Shown: one piece after another, positions 1 to 15,814 of the stretch
Numbering within the stretch: position 1 is the first letter of the stretch
Layout of the letters: every line of letters begins with the position of its first letter
Assembly: GCF_020382885.2 (NCBI RefSeq)
Contig: NC_058495.1
Location: forward strand, 20,442,127-20,506,126
Length of the DNA stretch: 64,000 nt
Direction of reading: 5' to 3'
Source: Scatophagus argus
Lineage: Eukaryota; Chordata; Actinopteri; Scatophagidae
Position numbers and translations under genes: made by a program
The notes under the pieces: model-generated
What the model saw: the letters and a program-made list of their open reading frames with translations, nothing else
Database searches by the model: none
What the model was told of the DNA's origin: nothing

Positions 1-253
1 CAGCTGCATTCTTCATTATGTTCTTAAACTAGAACTTTAATGTCATTCCAGCACGCCTGTTTTATCCTGATTTTGTCCTCACACATTTGCTGGAGTACGT
101 CCTGTGTCAGTTAATGCTGAAAATAGTGACCTCCTGCGTATCACCATCTGTCACATGGGCGTGATAGATTGGCCCATGAGGTATGGTACAGACTTACAGG
201 CTGTAATGAGTAGCTCTGTTTGAACAGTACGTCACAGGATGTACTCGCTTAAT

Positions 254-327
254 GTCAGCTGGGATGAACTCCAGTCCTCCGTGCGCCTGTAAAAGGATAA
301 CTGGTGATAGATAATGGATGGTTGGAT
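254..327 (+). repeat. Degraded teleost dispersed repeat ending in (GGAT)n
   Basis: The stretch reads GTCAGCTGGGATGAACTCCA, then an AAAAGGATAACTGGTGATAG block, then ATAATGGATGGTTGGAT. From memory this is a diverged copy of a repeat common in fish genomes, with a CAGCTGGGAT...CTCCAGC...GGATAAGCGGT core and a tetranucleotide tail. A truncated copy in the opposite orientation lies in dnah1 intron 52 at 46748-46792. I do not assign a named family. Confidence 0.55.
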
Positions 328-3300
328 CTGTTTAAATAAACCTCACATTTTATATAGGTAATGAGATGTAATGTAATAAGATTTACATTGCATATACACA
401 GTGCATTTTATTTATACTAAATACAGGATACTAATCTTTGCAGATATATTTAAATGAAAAAGTATTCATTTGACTTTTATTTTTTATTTGAAGTTTGTAT
501 TTGAAGTAGATGAGGAGAAATATTTCTGTTATTGGGTGCCCTGATACTTCCAATTTAACAGTTTTCTTAATGATCTCATTGGTTTACTGAGAACACATAA
601 ACTCTTTATATACTGCATATTGTTCTCAGTCTAGCACCTTGCTTTTCCTGTAATCCTGTTGCAGTTCAGGACAGTAAAATAAAAGGTCAAACCTTTTGCT
701 GTGAGCCAGCAAAGGGTTCGACCGAGCAGACAGACACTTTAATCTTTAAGGGTATGGGTTCGGGCCGGGTTAGAGGGATTTATGAGCACATGCTGTATTT
801 ACGCGCAGCTTTCAGACATTATTTGCTATGTTTAATAGACTGCCATTGAGCAGCTGCAGAGCCACAGTCAGTCCTGAGGCAGAACGTGCATGCAATGTTT
901 CTGTGTGCTGTGTGATTGCAGAGGGATAGAAAGATTGATAGATGAGATCCACTCTGCTGGGAAGAGGAGAGGGTTGGGTGGCGGGGTGGTGGCCGATGTT
1001 GCGTAACCGCCTCAGGGTCAGTGGGCTCCTTTGAAACATCGGAATGATCCCATTCTGTCATCATATTGTGTGCATGCATATGTATATTGTACCACATGCA
1101 TACTACAGATTCGCTGCGATGTGGTACCATGGTACTAGCATACCACTGTTTGACACGTGTGTGCACGTACATCCTCGTAGCCCGTTGCTTTGTGAAGGTT
1201 GCCACTGCAATTGGAGCAGTTGCATAACAGTGGTTAAAATCACTATGGCAACAGCAACCTTTGCTGGGAATAAAATAGTGTCGTAGCTTTTTGGGTCACA
1301 GATACTATATAGATATATACATACACTCACTCACTACTCTGTTCATTCATCGTATCATCTCAGTCACTGTAGAGTGTTGGTGCACACTTTTATTCAAACC
1401 ACACATTTTCATGATTAATGGTTAACAGTAAATCCTTTGCATTGCAAAAGTCATCCTGCTACATTTAGTTGTATTTGATGGTGATGCATAATGCAAAATA
1501 AATTTTCCTTGTTTCTTCACTACCATCAACTCATTTCCTTGTCAGTCAGCAGTTCACTCATCATCTGCAACAGACTGAGGATGATCTAACAACTGTGAAG
1601 CACTTTCACGAACAACACTGTTGAAAAGCAAGCTAAATGTTCCACAGCTCTCCCGTCTCACTCTTCTGCATGCAGAGAACCAAATTTGTGTTTCATTACC
1701 ACAACTCCACTTTCCTCTCAGCTATGTCATGTTTATAGGGCTTGTTCTTGACATCCTCTCAAATGGAGATATGACAGGACACACACTAAAGTGTGCTGAG
1801 CTTTCTTTTTGTTGTTGTTGTTGTTTGTGTTTTCGGTTGTGCATTTGAGAGTTTGTGTGTGCCGCTGGAGCTGTGTGTGTTTCATACCCTGTGTGAATCT
1901 ATTTTTAATTTTCTCACGGTGTTAATATTTTCATGAATGCTGATAGGCACTGCATAATTCAAGGCTAATTCCTCTTGCATAAACCTGCCCACATCCTCTC
2001 TCTCTTTCTTTCACGCTTACAGACCCACACACTCACACATCAACACAGGGCCTACAATATCACACAGTTCTTCCCTTCATTAACGGTGTTTGGTTAAAAA
2101 GCAAAATCAGTGAACACAACCAGTCTCTGTGGTCTGCAGGCTAACTGCCCGATGTCTTCTACATGTGATCTCCAGCAACCGTGCACCACTGCAACCTCTC
2201 TCTGCCGCCTGAGAATTGCTCCATTGTCCCGTCAAACAATTTAGCGTACAAACATGCAGTGGATGCTGTTGCCTCAGGCTGTGAAAACAGAGTGGGGGTT
2301 GAAATCAGTCAGCGCTGTCGTGGTCAAGGTACATCATTCTATGCAGTTCTCCCTATTTACAAAAGACAGCACCAACCAGTCATACCAAAACCCTCCTCCA
2401 TTAAAACATGAGAAACCTTTTCTGAATGCTTTATTTCTGTACCTCCAATTTGTACACTTGGAATTTGATTAAAAGAATTGTTAATTGAGTAGAACACGAC
2501 TGCCAAAATGAGCAGAGCATTACAGACATAAAGACAATGTTGTACATGGTGTTTATATTTAGTGACGAGGAGCGAAAACTGTCAAATTTTGTTAGAGTCA
2601 AGCCAACATAAAGACAGAAAGTGAGACCTGCATGAATCAGGAATAGGGCCTGTTTTGACAGGTGCTAAATTGAGCTTACACAGTGGGGACCAACTCTGCA
2701 GAGGCGGTTACATAAACGGGTCAATAATGTAATGAGGGAGCCATGAAAGACAGAAAGACTGGATGTAGAAAACGCAGTTCCAGCTCCTACAGATTATGCA
2801 GGAAAAAGAAATCTCATGTGATTAAGACGATGGTGGAGGGGATTAATCTCCTGACCTGCTTAAAAATCTATATATGATTTGATTAGAGTTCAGCCACCAG
2901 TAAAGTGTGTATGCAAAGGTGGTTTTTAGGTCAGTTTGGACGAGCTTATAGCTTAAGTGTAAAGATGGTGTGATGAGAAGACAGACACACTGACAGCTGT
3001 CCGTCACGATGCTACATTTGAGTGCTGCCTTGGTTATTCCCTGTCACCTGTTCTCTTTGTGTGTACACTGTTAAATAGAAAATGTTCCTTAAATGTCAAA
3101 CTGAAAACAGACCTGTAGCTGGGCCAATCTCTCTCTCTGCACTCTTATATCCTTGCCCTGATTTGTATTTGAGTGTCTTTGCGACGACCAAAGGCTGGAC
3201 CTGTCAGACACAAATAAAGGAATTAGAATTGTAAGTTGAATTGAAGTATGACTAACTTTCATTACTTCATCCTCAGCCAAAAGACACAACATGAGCCCTA

Positions 3301-4409
3301 TTATCATAGGAAAACAAGTTTCCTTTCATCTGCATACACATACAGTATACTCAAAGGTGTTTAACAAAGACCCTGTTTGCTCATTTTGTACAATAGATCT
3401 AAATTTAAGTTCAGCTCTCATTTGCTGCCCTCATTAAACAACCACTGAGGTTCTTCTAATCAGGTCAAATTGTCACAACTGACAAAGATATGAGTTTTCA
3501 ATGAGGCTACAGTCATGGCAGTGGATCTTTGACGCTGAACTTAGATGCAGAGCTGCTTTGAGCTAAATCCTAATGTCACCATGCTAACATGCTCACAGCA
3601 ACTTTGTGTTTTAGTTGCTGAAAATTTTCAGGCTGGACCAAAGTGGTGGAATGACCAACTTGTAATTGGATCCTTAGAGCCACACCACTTAGGTGCCTAA
3701 AACCAATCCTGGCTCAAATTCCACTTACTGGCTTTCTCTGAGGCTTGCAGGAGCATCTCATGAGATTCACTGACAAACTGACTCCATGACAACTAAGTCA
3801 TTTTCTTACAAAGTTTATGAGATGCGGGGCTCCTAACAAAGCAAGTAAGTAGACCCTGAGTAAAAATTATTTTGTCTTTTTAACTTTTTAATACTGAGTG
3901 GACTGAGAAATTATTCTTCCATTCCAGTGGTTGGGAATGAACTTTCAAGCCCAAATATCGAGTCATCAACCAAAATGTATAAATATATAATTTTTGTATA
4001 AATATTTATTTAAAAAATGTGTGATATAATTAAAAAAATGTCTAAAACGTATTTTAAAAAAACGGAATCATAAAAGAAACTGCTTCCAGGAATGATTCAT
4101 GAAATAAATAAGCAAACATTATGATGTAACATACACTGATGTTTATTTATGACTGAAAGTTAACATCATGAAATAAATCTATTCCAACCTAAATTATTCG
4201 ATTCCTAAAATCCCCGTCTTCATTTGTCTATATGCTCTCTCACAGATCCACAGGCTGCAAGTAATCCAGTACTAACAGGAGCCGCATGTTGTGGGTTTTC
4301 ACCACTAAATAAAGTCAAATTAACTGTTTCTAAGAACTTCAAATGAGGCTGCTCTCAGAATCACACAAACACGGAAAGGCAAAAGCAAGAGGGGAAAAGC
4401 AAAATCGAG

Positions 4410-4600
4410 CCAAGATGTAATTAGAGTGTTACATAACAGTGGCAGTGACGTTGTTGACCGGGCATTGGGCCTCAAACTAGCCTGGGGGCCTCGATATGCC
4501 GGTCCAGTCTGTCAAACTCATTTACACTGACCTCCTAATTACTCTAATGAATCATGGGACACGTAGATTAACACTTAACTCTTTTTATTCAAGCTCAGCC
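4410..4600. promoter_or_regulatory. Candidate conserved non-coding element
   Basis: The patch contains GTAATTAGAG near its left end and CTAATTACTCTAATGAATCA near its right end, flanking a complex, non-repetitive core. Clustered TAATTA/TAAT homeodomain cores in unique sequence away from genes are typical of developmental enhancers. This is inference from composition only; conservation was not tested. Confidence 0.2.
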
Positions 4601-5498
4601 GTGAAGGTCAAGTGAAGGAAGACTTTCTGCCTTCTTGAATCATTCCCAGGGTGTTGCTCTGGATCACATTACGCTGCCAGACCTCAACTGGATTAGATGG
4701 GATTACAGCAGTTTGGGTTTAGGGTCAAAAAATAGACAAATACAGTGAATGCATAAAGCCATTGTGAAGCAGTTTGGCTGTGTGTCTTCCAAAAAAGTCT
4801 GGCGTGGTTTCAGTGACAGACAGGTTCCAGACAAGGCGAGAAATTTATTATGAAACTCAAATAACACAGCCAAAGATGATCTCCCTGATCCAAAGAAGCT
4901 CCCTGTATCCTACCCACTGATATCTCTGCCGCCATCCCCTACTAGTTGCAGACACACCTCCGTCCTCATTGGTCGGTTTATATAAGCTCTTCATATACAT
5001 AAATAGTATTTGTGTGTATGTGTGTTTTTACATGTGTGTCAGTTCTCTACACCATCTGTTGAACAGCTCAGGATTCATGTAAGCCTGAGAACGCTGATGG
5101 GCAGGAATGTGACATGATTATCTGGGTGCTTTGATACAACAACATGCACACACATGCACACGCATCTATAAATGTATGTTCGCATACTGTACATACATAG
5201 GAAAGTGGTCACTGCTAATAGTTTAGCCTCCACCTAAAGACCTGTAGGGTTAAATAAGGTGAAGAGAGCAGAACACAGATATTTGATTTGTTTTTGATAG
5301 CAAAATCCTTGATCCTTTATCTGCTGATCAGACTGCCCACTGACTGACTAAAACTCGTGTACACTTATGCCTCCACACCTGCGGGGACACTTCACCGCTT
5401 GCTTTTACTCATCTCTAAAAATAAGAGGAAAAAAAAGAAAAGAAAAGATTGACTCATCTGGAACAGATGCAAATTAACCGGCTAGCCAAAATCAACAG

Positions 5499-5526
5499 GT
5501 GTGTGTGTGTGTGTGTGTGTGTGTGT
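5499..5526 (+). repeat. (GT)14 microsatellite
   Basis: An uninterrupted GT dinucleotide run in the intergenic region left of sec61a1, likely polymorphic in length. Confidence 0.95.
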
Positions 5527-7513
5527 TTCATGTCTGTGTCACTGTGCACAACATCACTAGATGGAGGCATTTGTGTCTGTCTGCTGTGTGCGGGTGGAGA
5601 TCAATATATATATATTTGTTTGGATGTAACGAACTGAGTTTGTCTTTTCATATCTTCCGTTGTGGAAATGGAGCGTGTGATGGCGTGCCGTCGCTTTGAC
5701 TGAGAGAGAGATGCTGATATACTGCAGGAGCCATTTAAATAAAGCAGCCTCAGTCAGCCGCTGATAGAAACAAAGTAGTGTCATCAAGGGGGAGCGGTCA
5801 TCCAGTTTAATTTAAGCTGCAGTCATACCTCAAGTCTGTTGTTCTTTCGAAGTTTTAAGTGCAAATGTTTCAACCACTGCTTTGCTTTTCTCTGTGAAGC
5901 CTCCTTCACCTGCTTTAAGCCCAGTGACTACAGAGAAATATGCTAAAGCTTAAACCAAATATCAACAGGCACAAAGAAATTAGTCAATTATTCCAGTCAA
6001 CAGAGGATTTACTACTTTGATAATAAATTAAATTTTTAAAGACAAAATGCCAAACATGTGCTTCCTCCAGATTTTTAAATTTAAAAATTAAACAGCTGGA
6101 CAAATGAACCACAGTAACTTCAAGACTTCTCTTTAAACAACTGGAAAGTTGTGGTAAGTGAATGGTGAAGTGGTGTTTTTTTTTCCTGATTTTTGACATC
6201 TTATAGATAAAACAATGAATTGATCAGTTTACAAAACAACAGGGTAACTAGTAATAACAACAAGAAATTATCACAGCACTAAAATTATGTCATTTTCCTA
6301 CATGTTTTTAATGAAGGGACTAAAAATCAAATCAAATCAGTTGTACAATAATATATACATCTATATATATATATATAGAGAGAGAGAGTTTTCATGATTT
6401 AAGTCAATGAGATCTTTAGAGGTTGCTGCTTTATTACATAAGGACTTCATGCTGATAATGTTGAAAGATAATCCAAGGTTGTTTGGTCTTAAAGCACCCA
6501 AGCCAGAGGCACAACACATCCTCTTCAGGTTATTTGTCTCTATGCAAATTTAGAATGTAAACAATGTGGCGCTGGGTATGTTTCCATGCCCCGAGGTTTG
6601 CATGCACCCTCATACACTGGTGGGTTTACGTAAGATTGCAGACAGACACGGTGTCCTCCACAGGTACACACAGGAACAATGGTACCAGAGGGGAAAACGT
6701 TACCAAGTTCAAAAAATAAGATCAGCATTCACGTTTTATGTGTATGTATTTTTCTTCAGATATTTGTGCGTTGCCACAAAGTGTATTTCACAATATCTGT
6801 CGCCGAGAGACTGATCGCACATGTGTGTGTTAGTCTGTGTCATCTTTTTTTGGATCAGCAGATTAAATAACAAATTCTGGATTCCTTAGTTTTCATTGAA
6901 ACATTCAGGCCAAATTCCCCACAAACTTATAATAACATCTGTTTAACCTATCAAAGCCAGAGTCCACCACAGCTCCCTTATGACTGACAGAGAAAATTGC
7001 ACGCAAGATCTTTAACATAACCGGCTATTCAAAACTCTGTGATAGGCAGTGACTGGAGGGGGGCCTGTGTGGTATTTGCTTGTCCTCACCTCTGTGTTAG
7101 CTCACAGCTCCGTGGTCATTATGTAACCACACAAACAAATATCTCTTTATCTGCGGGCAGATGAGCAGGCTCCCAACCACCCTCCACTGCCTCCATTTCT
7201 GTGTGTGTGTGTGTTAGTGATAGATTATAGCACAATAACAGGTCCAGGGATTTTAGACCGATCAGATGTTCTGTACAGCTGGCTGAAAGCTCCGGTCATC
7301 ATCACGCTATTGTTTTACTATTATGGGTCAGTGGCTAAGTGTGCCACCAGCTCAATGCAAACAAAGCGTGCTCACCAGCGCATTCAATACAACAATCACT
7401 GGCCTACAATGTGACAGCATTAATGAAGTGATGAAATCATCTCATCACAGTCTAATTCAGCCATTTAAACTCATTTATTTTCCTTTGTTTTCATCTGATA
7501 GAATTCCACTTAA

Positions 7514-7514
<1 letters not shown>

Positions 7515-7551
<37 letters not shown>

Positions 7552-7554
7552 ACA
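7515..7554 (+). repeat. (CT)n(CA)14 compound microsatellite
   Basis: A short CT run passes directly into about fourteen CA units, followed by further CACA-rich sequence to about 7575. Simple sequence only. Confidence 0.95.
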
Positions 7555-8744
7555 TGCACATACACACACATGTACACATTGCAGAGACACAAGAAGGCAC
7601 ACACGGTACACTGGAACAACACTGAGCTCTAGTGGTGAGATGAGATGATACAATGAGGAAAACAGTGAGATTGCTTGCAATATGAAAACGTCCCCTAAAC
7701 TGTTGATATCCGTTCACAAGAAAATTTAACACTGCAGTGTGAAAACTCTGCGTGGTAAATAGTTTTCATATATAGTATGTCAGGGCCAAATTTATTAGAA
7801 CTGAGGATGGAGCACTTATGCAACATGTGCCCTTCAATCCTGTTGCAATCCTACAGAAAAAGGAAATCAAATGTAATGAAACGAAGAGGAAACTTCATGA
7901 CTGAGGCTCATCTTGTGTGCTGTTTACGCTGACATGTGGTGACATCTGACAGTGTGGGTTTGCTGAGCGGCTTTCTTGCTTGTGAAAATCAAGTTAAGAT
8001 ATACCATCAGCTTAACATATACTGGATAGATGTCAAAGAAATGTGGTGCAGTACAAAAGACACTTTCACTTCTGAGATATCACGAGGAAGAAGTAAAAAG
8101 TAGCGGGTGCTGCTGAGTGGAAGAGGGAGGTGTATTACTTAGCAGTAGTTATAAATTAGGACATTGACCGAATGCTGACGGTGTGATCGTGCAGCTGCAT
8201 TATTCCTCAATAGCTGCCAGAACAAATCTAAATGTTTTATCACTGCTGCAGCACCCACAGTCTGAGAGCTGAAATAAAACTGCTGTGGTGGGAAAAAAAA
8301 GTGGAGAAATAGAACAACTCATTAGAATAATTAAAACACATGTATAATGAGATTACTAAATCTCTTCAGAAGACTGCTGGTCTTCTGCATAAACTTGTCT
8401 CTCGTTTTTTTGATGCATTGAGGCATATTACAGAAATACATCCATGGCTCTTATTTATAGGTCTTTCTCTGGGAGGAGGAGGAGGAAGAGGAAGAGTGTG
8501 TTGCATGCAGATGAGAGCTACCGATGAGTCTGGAGTGTGGCGCCCTCTGGAGGATAGGAGAGCTCTGTGCTGCAGACGGTTTCAATTAAAGGAAATGTTG
8601 TTGATGTGCGTTTTGTCGAGTTGACAAGACGTGTTAAGCAGGTTAAAGAAAGAGTCTTGATGGACACGACTGTGTGCGGCCTGCATTGTGCAGTGTGACC
8701 GTAGACTGTATGACGGGTCTCGCGTGTGCGTGTGAGTGTGTCTC

Positions 8745-8892
8745 AGAAAAGTGACGTGTGTTAGCGGTTAGTCTGGTGACGTGTCTCTATTGCTCTTTCT
8801 TTTCTTACGGAGAGGCTGGATGGAGCCTCACTGACTCCACTGAGCACTCAAACTGGTACCAGTAACACGGCAGGACTCGGCCTAAGGACACC
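8745..8892 (+). promoter_or_regulatory. sec61a1 proximal promoter / 5' UTR with two TGACGTG motifs
   Basis: Two identical TGACGTG heptamers lie at 8752-8758 and 8777-8783, 25 bp apart and 110-141 bp before the sec61a1 ATG. TGACGTG is shared by CRE half-sites and by the UPRE bound by XBP1/ATF6, and Sec61 subunits are known unfolded-protein-response targets. Here the base after the core is T, whereas the classic UPRE has G or A, so the match is partial. No TATA box was seen, and the transcription start is unknown. Confidence 0.4.
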
Positions 8893-12706
<3,814 letters not shown>

Positions 12707-14550
12707 AAAATACCAACCTTCTGACACACATCAGACACAGAATATCCACCTCTAATCATTTTGTTACCACCTTTGTTTTCCACCAGACATCTCTAGCACG
12801 TCAATGCTGAGAAAACTGTTTTGAGTTACTCCCAGGGTTGCGCATAGTATTGTGTCTCTTCAGTCCTTTTACACCAGTAGCTATCACCCATCTCTTTGCA
12901 GGCTGCCTAAGTCCCCAATGACTGTCTTATCAGCCAAAGAATACCTAAAAGCACACAAGTGTGAGGTGCTGTCTTTGGCTTACCTCAGGCATTGTTCATT
13001 GCAGCATTGTTCAAGGAACACGAAGACAGCGACAACATGTTAGTGCTCATTTCAAGCTGAAAGCACAGTGCCTGGACATTTAGAGGGAGTTGAAAGAAAG
13101 CCATGTCATGTTCATCACAGGTAGCGGTCATGCTTGAGGTTTGCAGTGGCCTATCATAGGATGTCAAAGTGGAGTATAAATAAAATACGCTTGTACTCCT
13201 GACAAGATTTCTGATAATCTCAGACAAGCTGTTGGTGGTTTTTATTTACATTTTATTTTGATGTTTTAAATGATGGATTATGTTTATGTTCACTCTGGTC
13301 TTATGTGGGGCACAGTGTTTGTCCTCTGTCTCTGTGTCCTCAAAGGAAACTTTGTGTGTGTTGTCTTTTATTCCAAGACTGATCTGCTGCACAATACTGC
13401 CGAGATGGTCGGGATGAGGGTGGGTTTGATAGGGACAAAAATGGTTTCATTTTGGTTTTTACTTTATGTAAGAGACATAATTGTGTTATTAAAAACACAG
13501 GATTTTTTTTCCAACAGACTTGTTTTGTTGTGTTTTGTCCTTGTCTGTTCGGTGGTGGATACAGGATAGTCTAGATAGGCAGGATTTGGGGATCAAATAA
13601 CCACAGACACAGCTAAGACATTACTTGTCTTAGCTAAGGTTCAGTTTAGTTGCTTTCACTTGTGCTGATCACTTAACTTCCAGTAGAGGTCACTGTATCT
13701 CAGGTTTAAGATTAACTTGTATTAACTAGTACAAATCTGTCAGGGGAGACTTCACAAAACACGGCTACCACCAGCCTTCTCACGTTACAGTCAGTCTGTA
13801 TGTAGAAATATTGATTTAAAGGACTTTCATTTGACAACGAAAAGTGAAATAAATACGGCACAAGAAATGTCTTCAAGACCAATCACAAGTCCAGTTACCT
13901 ATCCTCTGAAAGTGTAAGTCTCCAAGTCAGCAAGTTATGAGATGGTGTCTTTATGGATACAGTACGTACGTACAATACATACAATTTTTAAAGTTCCCCT
14001 CCAGTCAAAAGTGTTTTTCCTTCATGTTCCTACAGATGAATGTTTGAGCTTCACTGTGTAGAACCTGAAGCCAACATTTTGTGCCCAGAAGTTAGACTTG
14101 TGAAGTGAAAATTCTTTTCTTTAATTATCACCACTGACAATTACAGTCAGTGTTTATCACCTGTAGTTTGTTGTGCCCACTAGCGCCACAGAAATGAATC
14201 ACCTCCCAAAAGACAAAGAAAAACCCCACATCTCCTGAACTGGTGAATGGGTGGAAGGCAAATCAAAATTAAAACAGGAAATTACTGTTTATTTATATGA
14301 TCAGTTTGTAAACTTAGATATATGTATAAATGTGTAACTTCTACTCAAGTTAAACTGAAAAGTTCCATTTTCAAAGCTGTTATGATATTCATCTTGATTT
14401 ATTTTTTTATTGTTTATATAAAATTCTGATTCTATATTCATATTTTATATTTGCACCTTATGCCAATACAAATACGGTGTGTATGTAAACATACATCCCA
14501 GTAAAACTGATTCTTATTCTGATTCTGGAAGAAAAAAAAGAAAAGAAAGG
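12707..14550 (+). other. sec61a1 3' UTR and intergenic spacer to chchd4
   Basis: A canonical AATAAA lies at 13179-13184, about 475 bp after the sec61a1 stop, and is the likeliest polyadenylation signal. The remainder is AT-rich. A hydrophobic 99-codon open frame at 13270-13569 resembles nothing I know. The spacer ends in a repeat tail near 14470-14530. Confidence 0.6.
14470..14530 (+). repeat. Teleost repeat tail (GTAAAACTGATTCTTATTCT)
   Basis: The string CCAATACAAATACGG followed by GTAAAACTGATTCTTATTCT and GATTCTGGAA resembles the 3' tail of a dispersed fish repeat that ends in AATAAA...CTGATTCTGATTCTG units. It is recognised from memory; the parent element was not identified and the left boundary is unclear. 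Confidence 0.45.
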
Positions 14551-14552
14551 AG

Positions 14553-14721
14553 TGACGTCATTACCATGCGCCCCCATGTGGACCGATTAGAGGGGCTGAC
14601 AGACTATTGGACGCCGGGTAGCTTGTCAAATGAAATCCTTGCCGTTATTGAGTAATTTCTCTCACGCTGGTCATCTTTTACCACAGCGGACAAAGGTCAA
14701 CGGACAAAAACACCGGCAGAC
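14553..14721 (+). promoter_or_regulatory. chchd4 promoter: perfect CRE and reverse CCAAT box
   Basis: A perfect palindromic CRE, TGACGTCA, is at 14553-14560, and a reverse CCAAT box (ATTGG) is at 14606-14610, about 170 and 112-116 bp before the chchd4 ATG. CRE/ATF and NF-Y sites are common in promoters of nuclear genes for mitochondrial proteins. Placement is seen in the sequence; function is inferred. Confidence 0.45.
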
Positions 14722-15814
14722 ATGTCTTACTGCAGGCAGGAGGGTAATTTCCGACCTTTCATTCATTTTCTCTCCATGGCAGATCAATGTCACCGCAGTG
14801 GCCACCATGCTATGCTAACTTTGTAGAAACTGCGTTAACTTGCGCAGATTACTTTTAGGTTACCTACGCGACTAGGTGCTCCAGCAATAGTAAGTAAAGG
14901 TATATAATAGCGTATGGCATGATGGTGACTGAATATAGTGGTAGCTGCAGCATTTTCGACACCTTTATTAAGTCAAAAATTGGTAGCGCGGTCAATCGGC
15001 TAATGTTAGCTGTGGAGACGCTGTCAGTGCTACTTTACGTCAGAGCAGGTCGGCTCATACAGTGCGCCCCCAGGGGTCACTGCCAAGCAGAGAGTACAGC
15101 TGCACGTTACAAGCAGCAATGGGAGTAAATTAGTGTTATACATATTAACCAGAACCAGATTTTCTCATCGAGATTTTAGTGTAATTCACGTTTTTCTCCT
15201 TTGTTTTTTTTTTGTAATTTAAGGTAAAGATCGCATTATATTTGTGACGAAGGAGGACCATGAGACACCCAGCAACGCTGAGCTCATTGCAGAGGACCCA
15301 GACGATCCTTATGAGGAACAGGGTTAGTCACTAAGTCTTTGTGGGGGAAAAGGTAGACCCAACTTTCAAACATTCTTTACCTCTCGAAGGAGCTCTGTTG
15401 ACCTGCTTCTGTCGGGTCTGGTTTTCCCTTTCTTCAGGTTTGATCCTGCCAAATGGAGACATCAACTGGAACTGCCCATGCCTGGGCGGGATGGCCAGTG
15501 GACCATGTGGCTCTCAATTTAAAGAGGCTTTTTCCTGTTTCCACTACAGTAAAGAGGAGGTGAAGGGCTCCGAGTGCATCGACCACTTCCGTAACATGCA
15601 GGAGTGCATGCAGAGGTACCCTGAGCTGTATCCTCAGGAGGAAGATAACGAGATCTCCTCCCAAGCAGATTCTGACTCTGGTTCTGTCTCCGCCGCCCCG
15701 ACTGAGGGCTCTGCCTTGCCCCCTGAAACTGACTCTATCCCAGCCACTTCGACCCCTGAGACCACAGTCTCATCTGACAGCACGTCACCTACAGGCAACC
15801 AGACTGCCAGCTAA
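14722..15814 (+). CDS. chchd4: Mitochondrial intermembrane space import and assembly protein 40 (CHCHD4/MIA40)
   Basis: MIA40 is the oxidoreductase of the mitochondrial disulfide relay. It oxidises incoming twin-cysteine proteins in the intermembrane space and passes electrons to GFER/ALR. Coding exons are 14722-14743, 15224-15322 and 15438-15814, totalling 498 nt and 165 aa. The start MSYCRQEG matches the mammalian N-terminus. The redox CPC motif is Cys53-Pro-Cys55 and the twin CX9C pairs are Cys64-Cys74 and Cys87-Cys97, the same numbering as the human protein. There is no cleavable presequence, as expected for animal MIA40. The tail after about residue 110 is longer than in the 142-aa human protein and rich in Ser, Thr, Pro and acidic residues. 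The gene lies downstream of sec61a1 on the same strand and converges with the netrin-4-like gene. Confidence 0.96.

Larger units (their letters stand above)
1..8690. other. Intergenic region with no recognisable gene
   Basis: No open frame here resembles a known protein, and I could not chain frames by splice signals into a recognisable product. The open frames are short (under 135 codons), several overlap simple repeats, and some lack a normal ATG. The stretch holds a degraded dispersed repeat near 254-327, a (GT)14 tract, a (CT)n(CA)14 tract and a homeodomain-core-rich patch around 4410-4600. The far right end is the upstream region of sec61a1. Non-coding exons or RNA genes cannot be excluded by reading alone. 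Confidence 0.6.

Noticed and set aside
715-776. GGTTCG-containing stretch as a possible tRNA-derived SINE
   Set aside because: The B-box match is poor and no A box or tRNA fold could be traced upstream.
8340-8624. 94-codon open frame before sec61a1
   Set aside because: It contains a GGA-repeat-derived poly-Gly stretch and has no recognisable domain.
13270-13569. Hydrophobic 99-codon open frame after sec61a1
   Set aside because: It lies after the polyadenylation signal, resembles no family and has no splice partners. It is probably chance in T-rich DNA.
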